Below are positions 8,305 through 17,013 of a stretch of 64,000 bases of DNA, piece by piece. The stretch is from contig CALKHR010000098.1 in the NCBI GenBank assembly GCA_937988885.1, positions 1-64,000 of the forward strand. Reading direction: 5' to 3'. Made by a program: the position numbers and the translations under genes. The stretch comes from an uncultured Roseiflexaceae bacterium. Lineage in GTDB: Bacteria > Chloroflexota > Chloroflexia > Chloroflexales > Roseiflexaceae. Positions within the stretch are counted from its first letter, which is position 1; each line of letters begins with the position of its first letter. The notes under the pieces are model-generated. The model saw only the letters and a program-made list of their open reading frames with translations, did no database searches and was not told where the DNA came from.

Positions 8305-9123
8305 TTACTGTGCCATAAAATCGCTCAATTCGTGAGCGATTCGCGCCGCTGCATTCGGATCTGCCAATAACACCGCGCCCAATTGCACGGCCCGCGCCCC
8401 CAGCGACAACACCGCTCGCGCATCACTCACCGAAGCGATCCCACCGCAAGCGATCACGGGAATCGGTACCGCCGCCACCAGCGCCGCAATGCGCCGCAGC
8501 GTCAGCGGCAACAGTGCCGGGCCGCATAGCATCCCCTCGACAGGCGTACCCTGCGTGTCCACACCCATCGCCAGAGGCCCAGCGCAAGCCGTAATCGCGT
8601 CGGCTCCAGCATCGGCCACGGCGCGCCCAAGCTCGGCCAAGCCCTGATCGAGCGCGGGCAGCTTCACCAACAGCGGCAACAGCGTGGTGGCGCGCACCGC
8701 ACGCACGATCGCCGCGGCGCGCTCCGCCTGTGCGCTCACGTTCAGCTCCAAGCCTGCGATCCCCTCGACGCCTTCGAGCGCCCCGGCGATATCCGCAAAT
8801 TCGGCGGGCGTTTGAGCCACGACGCTCAGGATCACAGGTGTTGACCACGTGGCCCACTGCGGCGCGTGTCGCTCTAGCACATAGTCCAAACCTGGGTTGG
8901 GCCACGGCCCCACCGCCAAGACGCCCGCGCTCGTCTCGATCAGCCGAGGTGCTGGCACCGCCCGCCGTCGGAGCGCGCTCGTGCTGGTAGTCACGATAGC
9001 GCCGAGCGACCCGAACTCCACCAGCCGCGTAAATTCCACACCATAGCCAAAACAACCCGCCGCAGTCATCACCGGACTACGCAACTGTAAACCATATGCA
9101 CTGTTTGGCGCGAGTTCAATCAT
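8305..9123 (-). CDS. Divergent dihydroorotate dehydrogenase-like protein
   Basis: A 272-residue TIM-barrel flavoprotein of the dihydroorotate dehydrogenase superfamily. Family features include SPVMTAAGCFGYG at the N-terminus, RLIETSAGVLAVGPWPNPG, LLVKLPALD and IPVIACGGIASVSDA with GARAVQLG for FMN phosphate binding. The motif that normally carries the catalytic Cys or Ser (NxS-C/S-PN) is replaced by NVSAQAE (128-134), and the following loop is deleted. The orotate-contacting Asn-Thr pair near residue 190 is also lost. The fold is clear, but pyrimidine synthesis is doubtful. Start 9123 is chosen over 9171 because family homology begins there; its ribosome binding site is weak. Confidence 0.8.
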   Translation of the reverse strand: MIELAPNSAYGLQLRSPVMTAAGCFGYGVEFTRLVEFGSLGAIVTTSTSALRRRAVPAPRLIETSAGVLAVGPWPNPGLDYVLERHAPQWATWSTPVILSVVAQTPAEFADIAGALEGVEGIAGLELNVSAQAERAAAIVRAVRATTLLPLLVKLPALDQGLAELGRAVADAGADAITACAGPLAMGVDTQGTPVEGMLCGPALLPLTLRRIAALVAAVPIPVIACGGIASVSDARAVLSLGARAVQLGAVLLADPNAAARIAHELSDFMAQ

Positions 9124-9508
9124 CGAAATTCTCAATAAGAAGTAAAAAAGTGTTGTGAACCATTGATTCATCCATCAATGGCATTCAACCATCCAAGTAT
9201 GTTCCAAAATATAATATAGGATGTCAAGATCGCTATCAATTTGATAATTTTCTGCAAAGTTTCTAATTGCGAGAGTATACCATAGCCAATCGTTAAAAGA
9301 AATGTAAAGCATACATATCAGTTTGATACTTGATACGTACATCACTCGTATTATTTTGAGGATAGAATGCTTGACTCGGCTTCTGGAACCTGCTACTTTT
9401 ATTCTGGAATAATGATTTGTCTGCATTATGCAGTCGCAATTCCTGCTCTATCCAATCAATCCAAGGCCTAATGTTTGGCCAAAACCAGATCTTGTAGGAG
9501 GTCGGGTG
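9124..9508. other. AT-rich divergent spacer
   Basis: Lies between the divergent genes ending at 9123 and starting at 9509, and must carry promoters for both. No reading frame here has a ribosome binding site or recognisable content. No operator-like palindrome was noticed. Confidence 0.5.
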
Positions 9509-10354
9509 ATGTTGAATCTCCGAAAACTAACGATTGACTTCTTTATCGAGGAGCTGCAAAAAGCTTATCGACGAACATACAGCGATATGGAGCCAGGAAT
9601 TGCGAATGTCATCGCCTGGTCTGGTCGGCTCGCCCTCGAGAATATTGCAAACTCCGATGCGCTCTACCATAACATGGAGCATACCATCATGGTGACGCTC
9701 GTCGGGCAAGCCATCCTCGAAGGCAAACACCTCTGCGAGGGCGGCGTTACCCCAGAGGATTGGATGCACGTCACTATTGCGCTCCTGTGCCACGACATCG
9801 GCTACGTGCGCGGCGTCTGCCAGCAAGATACCGAATTTTTTGTTGCGACTGGCATCGGCGATGAGGTGCATCAACTCCAGCCTGGCGGCACCGATGCCGC
9901 GCTCACTCCCTTCCACGTCAATCGTAGCAAGCTGTTCGTCCGAGAGCGCTTTAGCAACCTGCTGTTCGACAATATCATCATCGATACCGAGCGCCTCGCC
10001 AACTACATCGAGATGACGCGCTTCCCCGTGCCGGATATCGAATCGTACCGCAACACCAGCAGTTTCGGTGGGCTGGTGCGCGCCTCCGACTTCATCGGCC
10101 AATTGGGCGACCCCGGCTATCTGCGCAAAGGCGCCGCACTCTTCTACGAATTTGAGGAGATCGGCCTGAACGCCAAGTATGGCTACGCACGGCCCGGCGA
10201 TCTGCGCGAATCCTTTACGAGCTTCTACTGGAACGAGATCAGCCCATACATTCAAGATGCACTCCGCTACCTGCGCCAAACACAAGATGGCCAGGAATGG
10301 ATAGCGCGTCTGTATGCCCTTATCTTCGCTACCGAGCACCAGACGGCCAGCTAA
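9509..10354 (+). CDS. HD-domain phosphohydrolase resembling cyclic-nucleotide phosphodiesterases
   Basis: 281 residues. The start at 9509 is set by TAGGAGG seven bases upstream. The metal-binding pattern is YHNMEHT (53-59, H54 and H58) followed by LLCHDIGY (93-100, H95 and D96). YHNxxH followed by HD is the signature order of the HD superfamily and recalls class I cyclic-nucleotide phosphodiesterases, in which YHN starts the catalytic motif. The rest is helical, with no membrane segment or sensor domain. The substrate is not known. It is a single-gene unit next to a divergently transcribed flavoprotein. Confidence 0.8.
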   Translation: MLNLRKLTIDFFIEELQKAYRRTYSDMEPGIANVIAWSGRLALENIANSDALYHNMEHTIMVTLVGQAILEGKHLCEGGVTPEDWMHVTIALLCHDIGYVRGVCQQDTEFFVATGIGDEVHQLQPGGTDAALTPFHVNRSKLFVRERFSNLLFDNIIIDTERLANYIEMTRFPVPDIESYRNTSSFGGLVRASDFIGQLGDPGYLRKGAALFYEFEEIGLNAKYGYARPGDLRESFTSFYWNEISPYIQDALRYLRQTQDGQEWIARLYALIFATEHQTAS

Positions 10355-10704
10355 TCAAGCCCGTTGTGCTTTTGCACAGCAGTATATTGGGAAAAAGAGA
10401 GGCAACCGCGATCGAGGCGCCCGTCGCTGCGGGCAAACAACGTCGTGCACAACGTGTGCGCGCTCAGACAGGTGTGGCGCTGCGCGCCAAAACGCGCGCC
10501 GCTCTACTCGCGGCCCCTTAATGCCGCTCGCTGCCCACGATGCCCGCATCGCTGCACGAAGCACGCCGTTGCTCTGGACGAGGCGATCCGGCGTTTCAAC
10601 AAAACCCAGTCCCCCGAAAATAACGGTATCGATGGGCTGCGCGTCATCGCCCATCGATACCACAACGCTGCCGAAGGCAAAGACAGCGTGTTCATCAGGA
10701 ACAT
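10355..10704. other. Spacer between convergent genes, no supported gene
   Basis: GC-rich enough to hold several overlapping open frames, but none has a ribosome binding site or recognisable content. It includes the terminator hairpin at 10625-10661. An eroded gene remnant cannot be excluded. Confidence 0.45.
10625..10661 (-). terminator. Terminator hairpin of the Bcr/CflA-type exporter gene
   Basis: Perfect 13-bp stem GGTATCGATGGGC (10625-10637) with GCCCATCGATACC (10649-10661) and an 11-nt loop. It lies 44 bases beyond the exporter stop. On the minus strand it is followed by GTTATTTTC, a loose T-tract. Confidence 0.65.
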
Positions 10705-11985
10705 TCAGCTCGATTGAGCGTCTCCCTCACGGGTCAACACAATCAGCAGTGTCAAACCGATTAGGCTGAACGCAACCACCGCACTCGCTAATGGCAGGAT
10801 CGAATAGCTGCCACCGATCCCCACCAGCGGCGCGATCAGCGCCCCGACCGAGAACTGCAACAGCCCCAATAAGCCCGCTGCGCTTCCCGCTGTATCGGTG
10901 GTGCTCAAGGCCAACGCCGTCGCATTCGGGATGACGAAGCCCAAGCTTGCCACCAACAGGAACATACTCGGCAGAATGCCGATCAGCCCCACATCGAGCG
11001 TGCCGAACAACAGCATCAACACGCCGGATACCGCCAATTGCACCAACCCGGTCAGCAATAGCCACCGCGCGGCGTACCGCTTCAGCAAACGAGCGTTCAA
11101 CTGTGCCACCAGCACGATCCCCAACGCGTTCGCGCCGAAGATCAGCCCAGTCATCTGTTCCGAGATCTGAAACGTCTCTTGCAGAATGAACGGCGCGCTC
11201 GAAATGTAGGTGATTCCGCTTGCGAAGACGAATGCGCTCGATAACGCATAGCCCATAAACCGCCGATTCTTGAACAGCCGAGCGAACGAGCGCACGAGCG
11301 TCCCCAAGTCTCCGGGTTGCCGCTGGCTGGCGGGCAACGTCTCGCTGATGCTGAACGCGGCGACCAATAACAACAGACCCAACACCATCAGCGTGCCAAA
11401 GATGCCGCGCCACGAAGTGAACGCTAAAAGTTGGCTGCCGATGACGGGCGCGACGATCGGCGCTAAACTACTCACCATCACCAACAGTGAAAAAAAGCGC
11501 GCTCGCGTGATGCCGTGGTACAAATCGCTGGCAATCGCCGTGGCCATCACCATCGCCGCAGCCCCTGAGACGCCTTGGAGCAGCCGTAGCACCGCCAACA
11601 CCTCTGTGGAAGTGGCCAAGCTACAAGCAAACGACGTCAGTACAAACAAGATCAAACCAATCCATAGCGGTCTGCGTCGTCCCCAAGCATCGCTGCTCGG
11701 CCCGGCAATGATCTGCCCCAATGCCATCCCAAAAATGCCTGCGCTCAAGGTGAGTTGTGCTTGCGACATACTCGCGCCCAACTCGCGGCTCAACGCTGGC
11801 AGTGCGGGCAAATACATATCGGTCGAAAGCGGGCCAATGCCGCTTAACAAGCCTAGCACTACAATGTGCAGCGGACGAATCCGCTCTGCATCTGATGATA
11901 AGGTACTCGCTGGTAGATCGGTCTCCTCACTCGCCACGGACGATGTTTTGGATGTTGGCTGCGAGGATAGAAGCGACTTAGACAT
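10705..11985 (-). CDS. MFS drug-resistance transporter, Bcr/CflA type
   Basis: A 426-residue proton-coupled exporter with 12 predicted membrane helices after a polar N-terminal tail of about 38 residues. It has STDMYLPALPAL in the first helix, a Bcr/CflA hallmark, then the MFS motif A GPSSDAWGRRRPLWIG in the first cytoplasmic loop, and LRLLQGVSGAAAMVMATAIASD, typical of drug:H+ antiporters. Start 11985 is preferred to a GTG at 12000 because GGAGG sits five bases before the ATG. It is divergent from an ArsR-type gene with a 13-bp inverted repeat between them, so it is probably repressed by that protein. The substrate is unknown. Confidence 0.9.
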   Translation of the reverse strand: MSKSLLSSQPTSKTSSVASEETDLPASTLSSDAERIRPLHIVVLGLLSGIGPLSTDMYLPALPALSRELGASMSQAQLTLSAGIFGMALGQIIAGPSSDAWGRRRPLWIGLILFVLTSFACSLATSTEVLAVLRLLQGVSGAAAMVMATAIASDLYHGITRARFFSLLVMVSSLAPIVAPVIGSQLLAFTSWRGIFGTLMVLGLLLLVAAFSISETLPASQRQPGDLGTLVRSFARLFKNRRFMGYALSSAFVFASGITYISSAPFILQETFQISEQMTGLIFGANALGIVLVAQLNARLLKRYAARWLLLTGLVQLAVSGVLMLLFGTLDVGLIGILPSMFLLVASLGFVIPNATALALSTTDTAGSAAGLLGLLQFSVGALIAPLVGIGGSYSILPLASAVVAFSLIGLTLLIVLTREGDAQSS

Positions 11986-11998
11986 GCCATCCTCCAAC

Positions 11999-12033
11999 AC
12001 TTCAATAGTTCAATAAAACCGAACTATTGAAGT
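11999..12033. promoter_or_regulatory. Perfect 13-bp inverted repeat, likely operator
   Basis: ACTTCAATAGTTC (11999-12011) and GAACTATTGAAGT (12021-12033) are exact reverse complements separated by 9 bases. The repeat covers the short space between the divergent exporter and ArsR-type genes, just upstream of the exporter ribosome binding site. On the other strand it overlaps TTGAAG, a possible -35. This is the expected place and form for an ArsR-family operator controlling both genes. Confidence 0.8.
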
Positions 12034-12051
12034 ATAACAGCGTATGGTACA

Positions 12052-12462
12052 ATGTCAAGTATGAGAATGCTGATCCATCCATCGCGCGAGGATTTATCCT
12101 TGCCACACATTTTGCACGCCTTGGGCGACCCAGTGCGCCTCGATGTTGTGGCACAATTGGCGCATACCAGCGATGCGATCCGTTGCGGCGATATTCACAT
12201 CGTTTCGCGGGTGCCAAAATCGACAGGCTCTCACCAGCTCAAAGTGCTGCGGGAAGCTGGTTTGATCCGTATGGTGCCGCGTGGGCGGAGCATCTTCCTG
12301 TCGCTCCGTCGCGATGATCTCGAAGCGCGTTTTCCTGGCCTGCTCGATACTATCCTCAACAATTACCGAACCACATTCGCCCACGATGAAATAACCGATT
12401 CCTCGCCTCGTTCGGTAGAGCTTGAATGCTCTGATTTCGCGGGTGTCGATGGGACGCTGTAG
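12052..12462 (+). CDS. ArsR-type winged-helix transcriptional regulator
   Basis: 136 residues. The winged-helix core spans about 18-90: LSLPHILHALGDPVRLDVVAQL, then the recognition region around VPKSTGSHQLKVLREAGLI, and the wing VPRGRSIFLSL. The SHQLKVLREAGL segment is the ArsR DNA-recognition signature. The usual metal-site ELCVCDL motif is missing; there is one Cys just before it (DAIRCGDIH). The ligand is therefore probably not a classical metal and may be an exporter substrate. No good ribosome binding site precedes the ATG at 12052; starts at 12061 or 12067 are also possible and would suit a leaderless or short-leader transcript. It is divergent from the MFS exporter across a shared palindrome. 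Confidence 0.88.
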   Translation: MSSMRMLIHPSREDLSLPHILHALGDPVRLDVVAQLAHTSDAIRCGDIHIVSRVPKSTGSHQLKVLREAGLIRMVPRGRSIFLSLRRDDLEARFPGLLDTILNNYRTTFAHDEITDSSPRSVELECSDFAGVDGTL

Positions 12463-12546
12463 CGAACTGCCCTGTCGCAGCTAGAAGCCATTTCTCGTAA
12501 GGGCCTCGCGATCTCACGCTGCGCAACGACAACGAGAGGAGGGCAT

Positions 12547-12984
12547 ATGGACAACGAGCGATGTAACGAATGTGGCGCGCCGCACCTTCACGGCATGAAT
12601 TGCTGGGAGATGCTCGGCGGCCTGCTCGCTTGGGAGGCGCACGATCCGGCGCTGCTCGCCGAGCACTTTCTTTCGGTGGCAAGCTACAACATTCAGCATC
12701 CAGCGCAGTTCGTCGATACCGCGATCATTCAATTGCAGAACGGCTTCATCGGTTATCTCGATGGCAGCATTTCGCTCGACCACATCCGCGAGGAGACGCG
12801 CCGCATCTTCAACGGTCCGGTGCGCGTTCTGAAGCCCGCCGCCGAGCAACAGCCGGTTCTGCGGCCTTGGGGCATGACCATCGCCGATGTCTACGTGCCC
12901 GATCAACCGGAGGGCGCCGCCGATCGCGTGCGTATCTGGGCCGCCACTATCCGTCGCGAACTCAAAGCGGAGATGCACCGCTAA
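12547..12984 (+). CDS. DUF5946 family protein
   Basis: 145 residues. The pattern matches DUF5946: an N-terminal CNECGAPH zinc-ribbon half (C6, C9), a third Cys in GMNCWEML (C19), then WEAHDPALLAEHFLSVASYNIQHPAQFVD. The H-rich AEHF and YNIQHP segments are the most conserved part of the family. The function is unknown. A strong GAGGAGGG precedes the ATG. It lies 85 bases after the ArsR-type gene on the same strand and ahead of a perfect terminator hairpin. Confidence 0.8.
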   Translation: MDNERCNECGAPHLHGMNCWEMLGGLLAWEAHDPALLAEHFLSVASYNIQHPAQFVDTAIIQLQNGFIGYLDGSISLDHIREETRRIFNGPVRVLKPAAEQQPVLRPWGMTIADVYVPDQPEGAADRVRIWAATIRRELKAEMHR

Positions 12985-13027
12985 GGCTCGCCGAATCGTT
13001 AGTGACGAGTCCACACTTCACAAACAG

Positions 13028-13058
13028 AACGGCCTTCTGCGCATCGCAGAAGGCCGTT
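13028..13058. terminator. Bidirectional terminator hairpin
   Basis: A perfect 14-bp stem, AACGGCCTTCTGCG (13028-13041) with CGCAGAAGGCCGTT (13045-13058), has a 3-nt loop. It lies between the convergent DUF5946 and GH13 genes and can serve both. Confidence 0.8.
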
Positions 13059-13081
13059 GCCATAAACTAGGGAGTTGGCTG

Positions 13082-16000
13082 TTACGTTGCCGTCGCCGCT
13101 AACTCCATCAACTTCTCGACCTGATAGCCCGAATTGTTCGCCGCAACCAACAGTTCCTCCAGCGTCGCTTGGCACTCCGCCTGCGCCGCCCGGGCCTGCT
13201 CCTCGCTCAACTCGGGATCGGCGTCGAGCAGCACCGTCGCCATCAGCAACAGCCACCACAGCATCCGCTCGAACGCCTGCTGATTGAACCACAGCACGCC
13301 TTGGAAGCGGTTCACGCCCAACAACTGCTGCATCTCGCTATCACCCAGCAGAGTCGTTAGCAACTGCCCGCTGGTATCCTGCCCCAAGAACCAGTGCTGT
13401 TGGCTGGTCAGCCGCTTGATGATCACCACGGCGCGTTGGGCCGCCTCGTCGTCGAGGCCCACCTCACGCAGCGCGCTCGCCAACAGGCGTCCCAGCAGCC
13501 ACTCGTCGATGCGGCTGCGGCTCTGTTCGTCGTAGTCGGTGGGGGTGTCGAGCTGGCCGAGCGCGTGCACCAGCGCCCATGCGAAGATGCGCGACCACAG
13601 CGTTAGGTCGTCGGTGAGCCCCGCGCCCAACGAGAGCGTTGCCGTCGTCGTGCCCTTGTCGGCTGCTGCTTCGACAGCCTCGGCAGTATCGGCTCCAACT
13701 TCGGCCTCGGCAGCCTCAACCGCTTCTGCCTCAGCTTCGACAGTTTCTACCGCACCAACCTCCGCCGTAGCAGTTTCGGCGGCGGGGACCGCGAAGCGTG
13801 CGGGCAAGCGCAGCACCGCCTCAAGCGCTCGGCGCGTATCGAGTGCCACGGCCTGCTCGTCGCCTGTGCTGCCAGCGAACTGCTTGATGTCGCGCAGCAG
13901 CCCGACCAGTTGCTGCTCGATCTCGTCGAGCAACTCCGTGTCGAGCGTCGCGTCATTGGTTAGCAAGCGCGCCGCATACAGCCGCCGAAACGTTTTGGCG
14001 TTGACCACCGCCTTGAACGGCTGGTGGATGGGCTGGAGGAACAGTTCGCGCAGGGCCTCCTCGATGCTCGGCACGCCTCGCCCGCCCAAGTAGGCGGCGA
14101 GTTCCGCGTACTGCCCCCACTCATTGTCCTGCACCTCGCGGATATCGAGGAAAACGTGGCACTTGTAAGCGCCCAACTCCACGTACATGCCTTGATCGTA
14201 CAGCTCTTTGCTATTGCGAATGTACTCAAGGCCGCTGGTGTGATCGCGCAGGATACAGAAACAGGAGCTATCGGCGTGTAGGCCCAGGCCCGCGCCCAGC
14301 ACCCGCTGAGTCAACACCCGCTCATCGCCCTGCCCGGTGCGCGCCGAGTACGCCGCCGAAACTCGCACCCAGCCGCGCGTATCGGCGTACTTGTTGTGGT
14401 ACACCACCAACGCGCGCTCGGAGCCAAAGCCGTTCGAGTAGGCGAACACGTTCTCGTCCACGCTCCCATCGGGCTTGTAGAAGTCGTAGAGCAGGAACTC
14501 CGAGACTTCTGCGAACAGATAGCGGCGGTGCAGCAGCGGGAAGATCTCGCGCTCGTGGCGCTCGACCAAGTAGGTGTCGATCTGCTCATCCCAATAGGCC
14601 CGCTGATACTCCATCCCGTAGCGCTCGGTGAAGCCCTCGATCTGGCCATGGCCGAACATCGGCAGGCCCGGCATGGTCGCCATCAGCGTGGCCACGCCAA
14701 AATACTTGTCGCCCTTGCCGAACTGATCGACCGCCGTGCGCTCGTCGGGGTTGTTCATAAAGTTGACGTAACGCTTCAGGATTTCGGGATCGAACTCCAG
14801 CGTATTCTTCATCAGGTAGCGGTATTTGGCATTGTCCTCATCGCGCAGTAGCACCATAAACGCGCTGTTGTACACACGGTGCATGCCCAGCGTCCGCACG
14901 AAGTAGCCCTCCATCATCCAGAAGGCCTCCGCCAGCAGCAGCGTATCGGGCACCTCGACGGCGCAGCGATCCACCACTTCGCGCCAGAACTCCTCGGGCA
15001 TCGCTGCGTCGAACTGCGCCTTGGTCATCCCAAACTCGGCCCGCGAGGGAATATCGCCGCCGGTGCCCGGCTCGGGGTACCACAAGCGCTGGAAGTGCCG
15101 CTTCGCCAGCGTCATCGCCGCATCGAAGCGGATGATCGGGAACTGGCGCGCCACGTGTAGGATCGTCTGGATGACTGCCTCGCGCACCTCTGGGTTCAGG
15201 TAATTGAGCTGCGCCGTATCGTTCCAGGGGAAGCTCGTGCCGTCGTTGCCGTGGTAGATGTACTTCGTCTCCCCGGTCCGATGATCGACGCGCTTGAACA
15301 CCACTGCGGCGTCGCTGCGGTCGAAGTAGTGATCTTCGAGATAGATGCCCACTCGTTCATCGGACGAGAGGTTGACGCCGTTGAAGGTGTACGACGGGAA
15401 CGGGCTGTAATCCAGCGAGATGAACCAATCGGGGTGTTCCACCACCCAGCGGCCATCGATGCCCACGTGGTTCGGCACCATGTCGCTCGCCAGGCGAATG
15501 CCCCGTTGCCAGGCCCGTTCGCGCAGGTTGTTGCAGGCCGCCTCTCCGCCTAGTTTCTCGGCGATCTGATAATCGTAGAGCGAGTAGGCCGAGGCTACCG
15601 CATCGGCGTTGCCCATGATCTGTTTGATGCGCTGCGATGCTCTGCTGCGCTCCCACAAGCCGATCAGCCACAGGCCGCTGATGCCACGGCTCGCCATCAG
15701 ATCCAACTCCTCGTCGGGGATCTGGTCGAGCGTGTTGATCGGGCGCTTGTACTGCTTCGAGAGTTGATCGAGCCAGACGTAGGCGTTCTTGGCGATCATC
15801 ACTAAGCGCGGCATCCAGTGGCGGTCGGGCGTGAAGCGCTCCGGCTCTCCCGCCAGCGCGGCCTCCTCGAAGCTCGGCAACTCCACCGGCCCAGGCCCAA
15901 AAAAGACGGGCTTCTCTTCCTCTTTGATCAGATCCAAGCTGGAGAAGAGCCGATAGACGTAGCGGCCCAACAGCCTGCCCCAGCGCTTCTGCACAAAGCG

Positions 16001-16747
16001 AAGCTGTTCTTCGAGCGAGTGCGGCGCGGCGCGGGCCGGCGCTTGCAGGATGTCGATCAGGTTCAGGCTGGAGCCGCCTTGGCCATCACTAACGCCGATG
16101 CCATCGCTGCCGATGCCCAATCCTATCAACTCGCCGCTGGCTGGTCGCATGCCGAAGAAGACATACAGGTTGTTCATGATCGCCGAGTAGGCCGTGCTCT
16201 GATCGAGCAGACTATCATCGAACAGATCTTGGTACGGCGCGCAGGCTGGGTTTCGGTTCGTCAACCACAGCATCAGCATCTCTTCCAGCAGAACCTGGCG
16301 GTTCGGCAGCCCGTTGGTTTCGCCCGCCAAGTACTCCTCGCGTGTCTGCTCGCCGCGATACACCAGGAGCGGAGGGAACTGATCGATAAAGTTGAGAAAA
16401 GTGGTATCGAGCGCCGCTGCTCCCACCGAACTTTTCAACCATTCGAGCGCATCGTGCAACACACTGGGCTGTTGCTCACGATAGAGCTGAAAAATATAGT
16501 GCGTGATCTCGTGAATGAGGCCGAGCGCGTTGATCTGACTGGCGCGCACAGCCTGTTCGGGGAATTGTGCCAGATTACGCCGCTGATTCATCCGCTGAGC
16601 GAATACCCGCGCAGCATGAAAATTAGCGAACACAACATTACCGCTGATCGAAAACAGCGAATCATCAAATTGATAACGGTCGCGTGCGGCGCGTGACACG
16701 TGAAATTCCATGCCGGTTGGTTTGACACTACCGAGATGCGGGATCAT
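13082..16747 (-). CDS. Large GH13 alpha-amylase-family protein with N-terminal HExxH motif
   Basis: 1221 residues, cytoplasmic by appearance (no signal peptide). Residues 1-330 form an unrecognised domain with HEITH (79-83), a zinc-metallopeptidase-like motif. A GH13 barrel follows: DMVPNHVG (422-429), RFDAAM with nucleophile D542, LLAEAF with acid/base E607, NNPDER with D668. All three catalytic carboxylates are kept. A helical region comes next, then an Ala/Glu/Val-rich low-complexity linker (about 985-1035) and a helical tail. GH13 enzymes act on alpha-glucans. Here the target may be storage glucan or maltooligosaccharide, which is inference. The ATG at 16747 follows GGAAAGGA. This is a single gene unit. 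Confidence 0.88.
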   Translation of the reverse strand: MIPHLGSVKPTGMEFHVSRAARDRYQFDDSLFSISGNVVFANFHAARVFAQRMNQRRNLAQFPEQAVRASQINALGLIHEITHYIFQLYREQQPSVLHDALEWLKSSVGAAALDTTFLNFIDQFPPLLVYRGEQTREEYLAGETNGLPNRQVLLEEMLMLWLTNRNPACAPYQDLFDDSLLDQSTAYSAIMNNLYVFFGMRPASGELIGLGIGSDGIGVSDGQGGSSLNLIDILQAPARAAPHSLEEQLRFVQKRWGRLLGRYVYRLFSSLDLIKEEEKPVFFGPGPVELPSFEEAALAGEPERFTPDRHWMPRLVMIAKNAYVWLDQLSKQYKRPINTLDQIPDEELDLMASRGISGLWLIGLWERSRASQRIKQIMGNADAVASAYSLYDYQIAEKLGGEAACNNLRERAWQRGIRLASDMVPNHVGIDGRWVVEHPDWFISLDYSPFPSYTFNGVNLSSDERVGIYLEDHYFDRSDAAVVFKRVDHRTGETKYIYHGNDGTSFPWNDTAQLNYLNPEVREAVIQTILHVARQFPIIRFDAAMTLAKRHFQRLWYPEPGTGGDIPSRAEFGMTKAQFDAAMPEEFWREVVDRCAVEVPDTLLLAEAFWMMEGYFVRTLGMHRVYNSAFMVLLRDEDNAKYRYLMKNTLEFDPEILKRYVNFMNNPDERTAVDQFGKGDKYFGVATLMATMPGLPMFGHGQIEGFTERYGMEYQRAYWDEQIDTYLVERHEREIFPLLHRRYLFAEVSEFLLYDFYKPDGSVDENVFAYSNGFGSERALVVYHNKYADTRGWVRVSAAYSARTGQGDERVLTQRVLGAGLGLHADSSCFCILRDHTSGLEYIRNSKELYDQGMYVELGAYKCHVFLDIREVQDNEWGQYAELAAYLGGRGVPSIEEALRELFLQPIHQPFKAVVNAKTFRRLYAARLLTNDATLDTELLDEIEQQLVGLLRDIKQFAGSTGDEQAVALDTRRALEAVLRLPARFAVPAAETATAEVGAVETVEAEAEAVEAAEAEVGADTAEAVEAAADKGTTTATLSLGAGLTDDLTLWSRIFAWALVHALGQLDTPTDYDEQSRSRIDEWLLGRLLASALREVGLDDEAAQRAVVIIKRLTSQQHWFLGQDTSGQLLTTLLGDSEMQQLLGVNRFQGVLWFNQQAFERMLWWLLLMATVLLDADPELSEEQARAAQAECQATLEELLVAANNSGYQVEKLMELAATAT

Positions 16748-17013
16748 AGCTTTCCTTTCCTCTCGGATAACCTCAGTGGCGATGAAAACAGAGCGAGGGT
16801 AATCCAGCAGGTGCTGTATGAGGCTACATGCTAGAGCATACTGTCGATTTGGTCAATTGTATCGTAAATATCAGATATGTTCGTCAAGATGGCGCCACGC
16901 TGCGCCCGTAGCTCGCGCTTGTGTGGTATGCTGCGCACACCACGTGCATTCGCCTGCTGCCCACGCAAGCCGAACCTCTGGCTGTTGATGGCGGCCAACT
17001 GTATGAGGATGCC

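Noticed and set aside
15818..16696. Long open frame opposite the GH13 gene
   Set aside because: It lies fully antisense to a gene with clear catalytic motifs, has no ribosome binding site and no domain. It arises from codon bias.
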